From a bacterium (GTDB lineage: Bacteria; Bdellovibrionota_C; UBA2361; SZUA-149): a stretch of DNA of 5,738 bases. The stretch covers positions 1 through 5,738 of the forward strand of contig QIGM01000031.1 in the NCBI GenBank assembly GCA_003230795.1, in the 5' to 3' direction. Shown in pieces: positions 1 through 5,738 of the stretch. A program made the translations under genes and the position numbers. Within the stretch, counting starts at the first letter, position 1; the number at the start of each line of letters is the position of its first letter. Below the pieces are notes generated by a model, which was not told where the DNA came from, did not search any database, and was given only the letters and a program-made list of their open reading frames with translations.

Positions 1-349
1 CTGCGACATTAGGGCGAATATTGTGATGTCATTTGGTTCCTTCGTTGACGTACTCCCCATTCGCGCTTCGACTGGATTAGCGATTCGCTATGTGATGCTT
101 AAGTGGAGCCTTAGCGCTCGACAAATTCTTGCGATTGGAACCTCAGGTAATGAAGCGCAAATGCTAAGCGGAAACACGCTAGGTGTTGTCGTTGGTCACT
201 TTAGTCCGGAAATTAAGTACCTTAAAGGTCGTCCGAGAATCTTCTTCACGACTAAAGGCCATGCGTGGGGCATGCTTGAAGGAATTGAGCATTATGACTT
301 TTTCGGCGATATCCAGGTTCCAGTTGAAGAAGGGCATGTTGAAAAATGA
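1..349 (+). CDS. Sucrose-phosphate synthase, C-terminal HAD-like domain (5' end outside window)
   Basis: The gene is cut by the window edge. The frame is open from base 2 and gives 115 residues ending at TGA (347-349), so the GTG at 23 is probably an internal codon. The visible part resembles the C-terminal HAD/sucrose-phosphatase-like domain of bacterial sucrose-phosphate synthases. It has VDVLPIRASTG at residues 15-25, then a helix with RYVMLKW, then ILAIGTSGNEAQML followed by GNTLGVVV, and a C-terminal GMLEGIEHYDFF block typical of these enzymes. The full protein would carry a GT4-type glycosyltransferase module upstream (not visible) that makes sucrose-6-phosphate from UDP- or ADP-glucose and fructose-6-phosphate in the cytoplasm. 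The HAD motif III lysine position (ASTG, where active Cof/SPP-type enzymes have KG) and the motif IV acids (GTSGNE, where GDSGND is expected) are replaced. The domain is therefore probably not a working phosphatase. A stand-alone HAD protein is an alternative but less likely given the C-terminal signature. Confidence 0.75.
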   Translation, partial: CDIRANIVMSFGSFVDVLPIRASTGLAIRYVMLKWSLSARQILAIGTSGNEAQMLSGNTLGVVVGHFSPEIKYLKGRPRIFFTTKGHAWGMLEGIEHYDFFGDIQVPVEEGHVEK

Positions 350-403
350 GCCCAGTGAGTTACCCAGTGGGCTCCCTGAAAAATGAGCCCAGTGGGGCTC
401 ATT
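341..403 (-). repeat. Partly duplicated hairpin unit (17-bp direct repeat)
   Basis: The 17-mer GAAAAATGAGCCCAGTG occurs twice, at 341-357 and 378-394, with a 37-bp offset. In each copy GAGCCC is followed by a downstream GGGCTC that can pair with it. Copy A has a 7-bp stem (348-354 with 368-374) and a 13-nt loop containing an extra AGTTACCCAGTG. Copy B has a compact 9-bp stem and a 4-nt loop. CCCAGTG appears three times in total (351, 363, 388). Copy A overlaps the stop codon of the sucrose-phosphate synthase. This looks like a local tandem duplication of a terminator, with a small further duplication inside copy A. Confidence 0.6.
378..403 (-). terminator. Rho-independent terminator of the GH15 gene
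   Basis: A perfect 9-bp stem (AATGAGCCC at 382-390 pairing with GGGCTCATT at 395-403) closes a 4-nt loop. Read on the minus strand, the hairpin runs directly into a T-run (complement of the A-tract 379-383), the classical intrinsic terminator layout. It lies about 43 nt past the GH15 stop codon. On the plus strand the stem is followed by CACAACTACC with no T-run, so it is a poor terminator for the convergent sucrose-phosphate synthase. The longer-looped copy at 341-374 also ends in a T-run on the minus strand and may act as a backup. Confidence 0.7.
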
Positions 404-445
404 CACAACTACCTCAACACTACCGAATACGAAAAAGCTGATAGC

Positions 446-2290
446 TTAGTAGTATCGCTTCCCAGATTTAGAGAGGCGTCGATCGAGATCAAATGCGGCG
501 CTTATCAAAGCCAGGTGCGTGAACGCTTGAGGTACGTTACCTAAAAATTCTCCGCGTGGACCAAGCTGCTCTGAGAATAGCCCAAGATTATTTGCGTAGC
601 CGAGCATCTTCTCGAACAAGTATCGAGCCTTCTGTAGATTTCCTGATCTACTCATACATTCGATGAACCAAAACGAGCAGATGGAAAATGTTCCCTCAGT
701 GCCTTCTAAGCAATCCGAAAACGCTTCGCCGACATTGTAACGATAGACAAGCGAATCGTGCACCAGGTCATCTTCAATCGCTTGAAGCGTAGAGAGCCAT
801 CGAGGATCTTTTGGACTTATTAAGCGAACGAGTGGCATCATGAGAGTCGAAGCATCGAGTGCAGTTGCGCCTTTGAATTGGACAAAAGCTTGACGCTTTT
901 CGCTCCAAAAATCTTTGAAGACGCTGTTGTAAATTGCGTTACGATGAGTAATCCAAACATCGACGGGAGCAGGTAAGCCACGCTTCAGCGAGAGTCGAAT
1001 TCCACGGTCGATTGCGACCCAACACATTATCCTCGAGTAAAGGAACTCACGATTTCCGCCACGAACTTCCCAAATACCAGAATCCGGCTTCTGCCAATTC
1101 TTACAAACAAACTCAATTAGCCGTACGAGCTTTTCCCATAAATCATGAGAAATCGGGTCACCGAACTTGTCATACAGATAGACTGAGTCCATGACTTCGC
1201 CGAAAATATCAAGTTGAAGTTGGTCGTGGTTCGTTGAACCAACTCGCACCGGCTTAGAACCCATGTAGCCTTCTAGGTGATCGAGATGTATTTCATTATC
1301 GATTGGGCGGCCGTCTATTGTGTACATAATTTGGAGTGAGCCGTTCTCCATGTCTCCGAGACGATCCTCCAGCCAATTCATGAACGCACCGGCTGAGTCG
1401 GTGAATCCTAATCGCATCAGACCATAGACCGTGAACGAGGCGTCACGTATCCAGGTATAGCGGTAATCCCAATTTCGTTCTCCACCGATTTCATTCGGGA
1501 AGCCAAAACAAGGCGCCGCAATAACCGAGCCGTGTTCACGAGAGGTGAGAAGCTTGAGCGCGAGCGCGGAACGGTGGACCATCTCGCTCCATCGTCCATT
1601 GTATTTCGAGTAACTAAGCCAACGACGCCAGTAATTAGAAGTTCTTTTAAAAGCATCAGAGCTGAACCATTCACAGCTTGACGCGGCATCTTCACCTGGT
1701 CTCGCTTCTTCGAGAATAAAGCAGGCGGATTCACCTTCCTCAAGCGTGAACTCCGCTGTAACTTTGCCGTCTGGCTCGATCGTGAGAGGAATATCGGCTC
1801 TAAGCTTTAAGGCAAGACCGTCCTCCCCCTTGGAGGTGAAGACAAGGCCGCCCGAGACTTTCTCGACGGAATGTTCTGAACGAGCATAATTAAATTTCGG
1901 ATCGAATATCATTCGATAGCGTACGGTTCCGTGAACACTCTTGGCTCTGCGAACTAATGCTTGATCACCAAAGCTTTCGTCGACGACCATGAAATCAGAT
2001 ACTTCAGCGATTCCTTCATCAGAGAGAAAGCGAGAAAGTAAGATGTTGGTTTCTGGAAGATAGAGGCGTTTCTGATGTACGTCATTGAGGAGAGGGGCAA
2101 TTTGAAACTTACCGCCTTTTCGACAGTCTGATGTAGCACAGAAAACTGAAGGGGAATCGAAATCGGGAAAACAGAAAAAATCGATTGAACCATTCGGACC
2201 AACTAGAGCAGTTGTCTTTAAGTCACCAATAATGCCGTAGTCTTCGATAGGATGGTATTTAGGTTCAAAGAGTTCTTCTGCTGAGGCCAT
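446..2290 (-). CDS. Glycoside hydrolase family 15 protein (glucoamylase/trehalase type)
   Basis: This 614-residue protein has the usual length and layout of bacterial cytoplasmic GH15 enzymes. Residues 12-70 (YHPIEDYGIIGDLKTTALV...) match the start of the N-terminal beta-sandwich domain, and residues about 235-600 form the (alpha/alpha)6 catalytic barrel. Family blocks include NWDYRYTWIRDASF (273-286), HLEGYMGSKPVRVG (338-351), QLQLDIFGEVMDS (357-369) and GNVPQAFTHLALI (584-596). By analogy with fungal glucoamylase motifs, the likely general acid is E408 in SGIWE and the likely base is E574 in FSEQ. Both are present, so the enzyme should be active as an inverting exo-glycosidase releasing glucose. 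Bacterial GH15 members include glucoamylases and trehalases, and sequence reading alone cannot choose between them. No signal peptide is seen, so it is probably cytoplasmic. The ATG start is supported by GGAG five nt upstream (2296-2299). It converges with the sucrose-phosphate synthase gene, is followed by the hairpin terminator at 378-403, and is divergent from the reductase gene. Confidence 0.92.
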   Translation of the reverse strand: MASAEELFEPKYHPIEDYGIIGDLKTTALVGPNGSIDFFCFPDFDSPSVFCATSDCRKGGKFQIAPLLNDVHQKRLYLPETNILLSRFLSDEGIAEVSDFMVVDESFGDQALVRRAKSVHGTVRYRMIFDPKFNYARSEHSVEKVSGGLVFTSKGEDGLALKLRADIPLTIEPDGKVTAEFTLEEGESACFILEEARPGEDAASSCEWFSSDAFKRTSNYWRRWLSYSKYNGRWSEMVHRSALALKLLTSREHGSVIAAPCFGFPNEIGGERNWDYRYTWIRDASFTVYGLMRLGFTDSAGAFMNWLEDRLGDMENGSLQIMYTIDGRPIDNEIHLDHLEGYMGSKPVRVGSTNHDQLQLDIFGEVMDSVYLYDKFGDPISHDLWEKLVRLIEFVCKNWQKPDSGIWEVRGGNREFLYSRIMCWVAIDRGIRLSLKRGLPAPVDVWITHRNAIYNSVFKDFWSEKRQAFVQFKGATALDASTLMMPLVRLISPKDPRWLSTLQAIEDDLVHDSLVYRYNVGEAFSDCLEGTEGTFSICSFWFIECMSRSGNLQKARYLFEKMLGYANNLGLFSEQLGPRGEFLGNVPQAFTHLALISAAFDLDRRLSKSGKRYY

Positions 2291-2374
2291 TTTATCTCCA
2301 CTCAGGTTGTGTCAGATTTGTTGCGGACTGATGACGGGGTACTTCATCTCCGTAAATCGTATCAAACCTTCAGC

Positions 2375-2460
2375 AAAAATGGTATCAGTTCCCACTTACC
2401 CCTTTTTAAGGCACGATTCGGCATTTGAAAAAGGGGTAAGTGGGAACTGATACCATTTTT
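2375..2460. repeat. Perfect 33-bp inverted repeat, REPIN/MITE-like element
   Basis: The left arm (2375-2407) and right arm (2428-2460) are exact reverse complements over 33 bp, separated by a 20-nt loop (2408-2427). I checked every pair and there is no mismatch. The outer ends are A5 on the left and T5 on the right, and the arms carry GGTATCAGTTCCCAC followed by TTACCCC. A long, perfectly symmetrical, intergenic palindrome with a short spacer is the form of REPINs, the paired REP sequences moved by REP-associated tyrosine transposases, and of small MITEs. That class assignment is inference: no second copy and no transposase lie in this window, and no flanking target duplication is obvious. 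It fills most of the 186-bp gap between the divergent GH15 and reductase genes and would fold as a strong hairpin in transcripts of either strand. Confidence 0.75.
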
Positions 2461-2465
2461 GAATC

Positions 2466-2470
2466 AGGAG
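2466..2470 (+). promoter_or_regulatory. Shine-Dalgarno site that sets the reductase start
   Basis: AGGAG lies six nt before the TTG at 2477. This favours TTG 2477 over the in-frame TTG at 2459, which would start inside the right arm of the inverted repeat and has no ribosome-binding site at the right distance. The site begins only 5 nt after the end of the palindrome. Confidence 0.7.
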
Positions 2471-2476
2471 ATATCA

Positions 2477-3184
2477 TTGAATCACACAGAAAGACCATAT
2501 GTTTTGCTCAAGGCGGCGCTGTCGCTTGACGGATTTCTTGATGATTGCAGTCAAGAGCGACTTGTCTTTTCGAACACTGAGGATGCTGAGGCAGTCGATG
2601 TGCTTCGAGCGAGTTGTGATGCGATTCTAGTTGGAGCAGGTACGATGCGTGCGGATAATCCTCGCCTGCGGATTCGTTCGGAGAAGTTGCGGGCTGATTA
2701 CGAGTTACGAACAAAAACGTCGAATCCCCTTCGGGTAACGGTTACGAAAACAGGGGAGTTTCGAGATGGCTTAGCGTTTTTTGAAAACGATAACGGAGAA
2801 TCGAAGAAAGAACCGCTCCCCTTAGTGTTTTGCCCTGCGGGCTTAGAATCAGGAGTGCGTTCTAAACTTTCTGCTAAGGCCGAGGTCCTGGCTCTGCCAG
2901 AGCGCGATGAAGTATGTATTGAGTTTGTACTTAAAACTCTTAAAGCACGCGGTATTGAGAGGCTTATAGTCGAAGGTGGCGCAGCGCTGCATTCAGCCTT
3001 TCTCTCATCAAGCTTTGTTGACGAAATTAGACTTGCTTACGCTCCGATTGTTCTTGGAGAAAGAGGGGGAACAACCTTTCGTTCGTTTCGAGGAGCACTC
3101 AAAGGCTTGGTGTTAATATCAGTTGAAAAACTCGATACAATGAGTGTACTGAAGTTTTCTAGTAAGCGTTCCGGGTGCAAATAA
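2477..3184 (+). CDS. Stand-alone RibD C-terminal-domain reductase (RibD/dihydrofolate-reductase-like family)
   Basis: From TTG at 2477 the protein has 235 residues. Family blocks are RPYVLLKAALSLDG (6-19), a region with LRASCDAILVGAGTMRADNP (43-62), PLRVTV (84-89), ERLIVEGGAALHSAFL (161-176) and VDEIRLAYAPIVLG (181-194). These are hallmarks of the NADPH-dependent reductase half of RibD, which reduces the ribosylamino-pyrimidine intermediate of riboflavin synthesis. The zinc-binding deaminase half of bifunctional RibD is absent, so this is a single-domain member. It resembles the group annotated as RibD family protein, which carries an RLV-SN-D stretch after the first block, and whose true substrate is often unknown. 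No other riboflavin gene and no recognisable FMN riboswitch is visible in the leader. The start is chosen from the AGGAG site. The gene ends 8 bp from the convergent helicase stop, leaving no room for a separate terminator. The family call is firm; the substrate is not. Confidence 0.85.
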   Translation: MNHTERPYVLLKAALSLDGFLDDCSQERLVFSNTEDAEAVDVLRASCDAILVGAGTMRADNPRLRIRSEKLRADYELRTKTSNPLRVTVTKTGEFRDGLAFFENDNGESKKEPLPLVFCPAGLESGVRSKLSAKAEVLALPERDEVCIEFVLKTLKARGIERLIVEGGAALHSAFLSSSFVDEIRLAYAPIVLGERGGTTFRSFRGALKGLVLISVEKLDTMSVLKFSSKRSGCK

Positions 3185-3192
3185 TTCCATGA

Positions 3193-5316
3193 CTACACGC
3201 CATAGCCTCGTTCTCTAAGTAAAGAGTCCGGTATCTCGTTGAGAAATCGTGAAGCCTGACCACCATGCCATGATGAGCCGCCGAATCGATGACGCTCAAG
3301 CGCTCTGCTGAGGAACAGTAGCTTGCGCGCGCGCGTCATTCCAACATAACAAAGACGTCGCTCTTCCTCGATAGCGCCGTGTTCTTCGAAGGATCGGGCA
3401 TGTGGAAGTATCCCTTCTTCGAGACCTACAAAGAAGACCACGTCGTATTCCAGTCCCTTGGCAAGATGAAGTGTCATCAGTGAAACGCAGCCTGATTCAT
3501 CTTTAGCGCGTTCGGAATCTTTATCGAGAGCTGAGGCGAGGCTTGCGCGGTCGAGAAACTCTTGAAGACTAAGCTCTTCGTTTCGACGGAGAGCGCTCTC
3601 GGAGAAATCAAGGGCGACAGAGCATAGCTCGAGTATATTCTCTTTTTTGCTCTCTGCTTCCGGAGTGTCTTGCTTCTCAAGGTAGTTCATATATCCGGAG
3701 TCATCGGAGATTCTTTTCAATAGGGCAGGTAATGCTTCTTTTAGAGTTATAGACAGATCGACGTTTTCACCCGAGTGTTCGGCGGTAGAAGCACTGCGGT
3801 AGAGACGCTCGATCGCGTCTGCTTCGGCGAGCAAGTCTTGTATTAAATCGAAAAAAGCCTGAAACTTTTTCAGCGTCGCTCCCTTCATGAACTTCACCTC
3901 TTCTTCTAGAGCCTTTTCCAGGGCGAGTAAGAGAGGGAGTGAATTTGTGTTTGCATAGTTGATAAGAGCGGCGACTGATGTGGTGCCCAGGCCTCGAGCA
4001 GGAGTATTAATTACTCGAAGAAAAGCCTCGTTATCTTTTGGGTTCAGCAGTAACCGATAGTAAGAAAGAACGTCCTTAATCTCCTTGCGATCGTAGAATC
4101 GAAAGCCGCCGTATATTTCGTAGGGGATGCCTGTTCCGCAAAGCGCTTCCTCAAGAGCTCGGGACTGAGCATTTGTGCGGTAGAAAATTGCGATTTCAGA
4201 TAAAGGTATTCCTTCAGCTCGACGCTCTAGAATTCCCAGAGCGACAGCTTGTGCTTCGTCTTTTTCGTCGATGGCGACGAGGGAATCAATTGGTGCCCCG
4301 GAAGGGTTATCTGTACGCATTTTCTTAACTTGCCGCTTGCGATTTTTTGCAATTACAGCGTTCGCCGCATCAAGAATGTTTTTACTAGAGCGATAGTTTT
4401 GGTTCAGTGTGACCGTTTCTGCTTGAGGATAGTCTTTTTTAAACGAAAGAATATTCTCAACGCTTGCGCCGCGAAAAGCGTAAATAGACTGATCGTCATC
4501 GCCGACAACACAGAGATTTTCATGTGTTTGGCTGAGCATGCGGATTAGTTGGTACTGAACTTTATTCGTGTCTTGGTACTCATCTACGAGGACGTAACGA
4601 AAACGGTCCTGGTATTGTTTCAAGAGTTTTGGCTCTAGAGTAAAGAGAGTTACTAGGTTGCAGAGTAGATCGCCGAAATCCATCGCATTTGAACGAAGCA
4701 ATTCGTCTTGGTATGCCTGATAGATATCTGCAAAGGCGTTGCTGCCATAGGAGCCAGAGTTCGAGTAAGAAAAGTTTTCTGCCCCACCCTCAAAACTATC
4801 GTCCCGAAAACTATCGGCGAAACGATAGTTATTTTTTGCTCTATCGATCTTATTTAAAATAGATTTAGGGTCTATGGCTCGTGGGTCAATTCCTAGCTGC
4901 TTATAGACTTTTTTTATTAGCGAACGAGTGTCGCTTGAATCGTAAATAGCGAATCGTGGAGTGTAGTCCAGTAGCTCTGCATGTTGGCGTAGGATTCGGC
5001 TACATGTGGAATGAAAAGTTGATACCCATACATTGGTATTACCAAAAGTTGGGCTTCTACCGGGGAAGCCATTTTTACTAAGAGCAGATGCAACTCTATC
5101 CTGCATCTCCCGAGCAGCTTTATTTGTGAAAGTAACGGCGAGTATTTCGTCTGGGCGAGAGGCACCTTCGAGTACTAGGTTGGCTATTCGGCGAGTCAGA
5201 ACTCGGGTTTTACCGCTACCAGCGCCGGCAAAAATGAGCAGTGGACCTTCTCGATGTCGTACTGCTCGAAGTTGCTCGGTATTTAAATCTTTTAGATGTG
5301 GCTTTAACACATCCAC
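3193..5316 (-). CDS. UvrD/Rep/PcrA-family superfamily 1A DNA helicase
   Basis: This 707-residue ATP-dependent 3'-5' DNA translocase/helicase has all SF1A motifs. The Q-motif is LNTEQLRAV (11-19), Walker A is AGAGSGKT (30-37), and motif Ia is AVTFTNKAAREM (60-71). Motif II is LVDEYQDT (243-250) with D245/E246, and motif III is VGDDDQSIYAFRGA (271-284). Motif IV is LNQNYRSS (304-311), motif V is MTLHLAKGLEYDVVF (614-628), and motif VI is EEERRLCYVGMTRARKLL (650-667). Key catalytic residues look intact. Family roles are nucleotide-excision and mismatch repair and displacement of proteins from forks. The protein ends about 15 residues after the SRFLNEIP block, so it lacks the C-terminal Tudor-like extension of UvrD and PcrA and is Rep-like there. 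Subdomain 1B carries a Gly/Ser/Asn-rich insertion at about residues 168-195. The start is GTG, with AAGG eight nt upstream; the N-terminus MDV and the distance to the Q-motif suit the family. It follows the membrane-protein gene on the same strand after 70 bp. Confidence 0.95.
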   Translation of the reverse strand: MDVLKPHLKDLNTEQLRAVRHREGPLLIFAGAGSGKTRVLTRRIANLVLEGASRPDEILAVTFTNKAAREMQDRVASALSKNGFPGRSPTFGNTNVWVSTFHSTCSRILRQHAELLDYTPRFAIYDSSDTRSLIKKVYKQLGIDPRAIDPKSILNKIDRAKNNYRFADSFRDDSFEGGAENFSYSNSGSYGSNAFADIYQAYQDELLRSNAMDFGDLLCNLVTLFTLEPKLLKQYQDRFRYVLVDEYQDTNKVQYQLIRMLSQTHENLCVVGDDDQSIYAFRGASVENILSFKKDYPQAETVTLNQNYRSSKNILDAANAVIAKNRKRQVKKMRTDNPSGAPIDSLVAIDEKDEAQAVALGILERRAEGIPLSEIAIFYRTNAQSRALEEALCGTGIPYEIYGGFRFYDRKEIKDVLSYYRLLLNPKDNEAFLRVINTPARGLGTTSVAALINYANTNSLPLLLALEKALEEEVKFMKGATLKKFQAFFDLIQDLLAEADAIERLYRSASTAEHSGENVDLSITLKEALPALLKRISDDSGYMNYLEKQDTPEAESKKENILELCSVALDFSESALRRNEELSLQEFLDRASLASALDKDSERAKDESGCVSLMTLHLAKGLEYDVVFFVGLEEGILPHARSFEEHGAIEEERRLCYVGMTRARKLLFLSRALERHRFGGSSWHGGQASRFLNEIPDSLLRERGYGV

Positions 5317-5324
5317 ACTCTAGA

Positions 5325-5328
5325 CCTT
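5325..5328 (-). promoter_or_regulatory. Shine-Dalgarno site for the GTG start of the helicase
   Basis: On the minus strand GAAGG (AAGG at 5328-5325) precedes the GTG at 5316 by eight nt. A second in-frame GTG two codons later (5310) would have a spacing of 14 nt and is less likely. The site lies in the 70-bp gap after the membrane-protein gene. I could not find a convincing -35/-10 pair in that gap, so cotranscription with the upstream gene is possible. Confidence 0.5.
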
Positions 5329-5386
5329 CGTATGCTCTCAGACAACAAGGGTATCAGCCTTAGCGTAGTAGTTTAAAATTTTGCAG

Positions 5387-5738
5387 CTAGTAGGAACGAA
5401 CGTAAGCACGACGAAAAGCTCGTTGCTGTTTTAGTGAATTCTTCGGCTGTGAAATCAGGCAGCCAACTCCGAAAAACGAAAGCAGTTGCCGTTCCAAACG
5501 CAAATGTTGAGCAGTCTGACTAAAAAATGGGATCTTCAGGAAGCTCTCTCTTGGCATCATTGCTTCTTCGCTTAAGACTACGCGAGCGATGTAGAAAAAA
5601 GTGGCCACGAGAGTTAGTAATTCAAGGGCTACGATAGGATCGAGGATTACGTTTGCTGGAATGGTAGTAAGCATCAAATTATTCCCAAGCTGATTAAATA
5701 GTGAAATTATCAAGAAACTGCCTATCCCTAAAAAGCCT
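5387..5738 (-). CDS. Membrane protein of unknown family, C-terminal part (5' end probably outside window)
   Basis: The reading frame is open from the window's right edge to TAG at 5389-5387, giving 116 visible residues. I do not recognise the family. A hydrophobic stretch at the edge (GFLGIGSFLIISLF) and a clear one at residues about 33-55 (DPIVALELLTLVATFFYIAR) look like membrane segments. A shorter apolar stretch, LLSFFGVGCLI, follows a polar loop, and the tail is strongly basic (KQQRAFRRAYVRSY), which suggests a cytoplasmic C-terminus. The hydrophobic residues running up to the edge favour a truncated longer protein. A start inside the window at TTG 5713 is possible, since AGG lies seven nt before it, and would give 108 residues. 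It is on the same strand as the helicase and 70 bp upstream, so the two may share a transcript. Confidence 0.55.
   Translation of the reverse strand, partial: GFLGIGSFLIISLFNQLGNNLMLTTIPANVILDPIVALELLTLVATFFYIARVVLSEEAMMPRESFLKIPFFSQTAQHLRLERQLLSFFGVGCLISQPKNSLKQQRAFRRAYVRSY

Noticed and set aside
179..406. 75-codon minus-strand open frame opposite the end of the sucrose-phosphate synthase
   Set aside because: It starts in the terminator hairpins and runs antisense to a conserved domain, with no ribosome-binding site or family resemblance.
435..447. Short hairpin (AAGCT, 3-nt loop, AGCTT) followed by a T-run on the minus strand at the GH15 stop
   Set aside because: The stem is only 5 bp and weak, and it overlaps the stop codon. 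The 9-bp hairpin at 382-403 is a far better terminator.
1417..1743. 108-codon open frame on the minus strand within the GH15 gene
   Set aside because: It lies in another frame of a clearly conserved GH15 catalytic domain and its protein has no recognisable domain.
2291..2374. Possible divergent promoters for the GH15 and reductase genes
   Set aside because: TTGATA and TACGAT-like hexamers occur on the minus strand and TTGCGG on the plus strand, but none pairs with a good partner at 16-18 bp spacing.
2375..2460. Inverted repeat as a simple rho-independent terminator
   Set aside because: Both flanking genes point away from it, so no gene ends here, and 33 perfect base pairs exceed any normal terminator stem.
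3325..3335. Run of alternating GC (GCGCGCGCGCG), possible Z-DNA-forming tract
   Set aside because: It encodes the Arg-Ala-Arg of helicase motif VI (TRAR) through GCG and CGC codons, so protein constraint explains it.
5033..5323. 96-codon open frame on the plus strand opposite the helicase N-terminus
   Set aside because: It is antisense to the Walker A region of a well-conserved helicase and its predicted protein resembles no family, so it is a shadow frame.
5348..5358. GGTATCAG shared with the arms of the 33-bp inverted repeat
   Set aside because: Only 8 bases match and the flanks differ, so chance is a sufficient explanation and it is not a second copy of the element.

Overview
The window looks like ordinary chromosomal DNA from a Gram-negative-type bacterium of moderate GC content. 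The lineage cannot be fixed from the sequence. A sucrose-phosphate-synthase-like gene, a bacterial GH15 glycosidase and a UvrD/Rep-type helicase would fit several proteobacterial or delta-proteobacteria-like groups. No plasmid, phage or defence module is visible. All complete genes are intact housekeeping or carbohydrate genes.

Layout. The left edge (1-349, +) holds the last 115 codons of a sucrose-phosphate synthase, namely its C-terminal HAD-like domain. It converges on a 614-residue GH15 glucoamylase/trehalase-type enzyme (446-2290, -). The 96 bp between them hold a partly duplicated hairpin sequence. Read on the minus strand, this ends in a T-run and is a good candidate terminator for the GH15 gene. 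Upstream of GH15 lies a divergent intergenic region (2291-2476). It contains a perfect 33-bp inverted repeat with a 20-nt loop (2375-2460), which I read as a REPIN/MITE-like element. The element ends 5 nt before the Shine-Dalgarno of a stand-alone RibD-C-type reductase (2477-3184, +). That gene converges, with only 8 bp between stop codons, on a 707-residue UvrD/Rep/PcrA-family DNA helicase (3193-5316, -). At the right edge is the C-terminal part of an unrecognised membrane protein (5387 to the window end, -), 70 bp upstream of the helicase and on the same strand.

How the genes relate. The sucrose-phosphate synthase and the GH15 enzyme both belong to glucan/disaccharide metabolism. One would make sucrose-6-phosphate, a precursor of a compatible solute; the other would release glucose from trehalose or alpha-glucans. 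A functional link is suggested by proximity only. The reductase and helicase look like unrelated neighbours. The most noteworthy non-genic structure is the palindromic element placed in the leader of the reductase gene. I found no convincing evidence of a new multi-gene system here.
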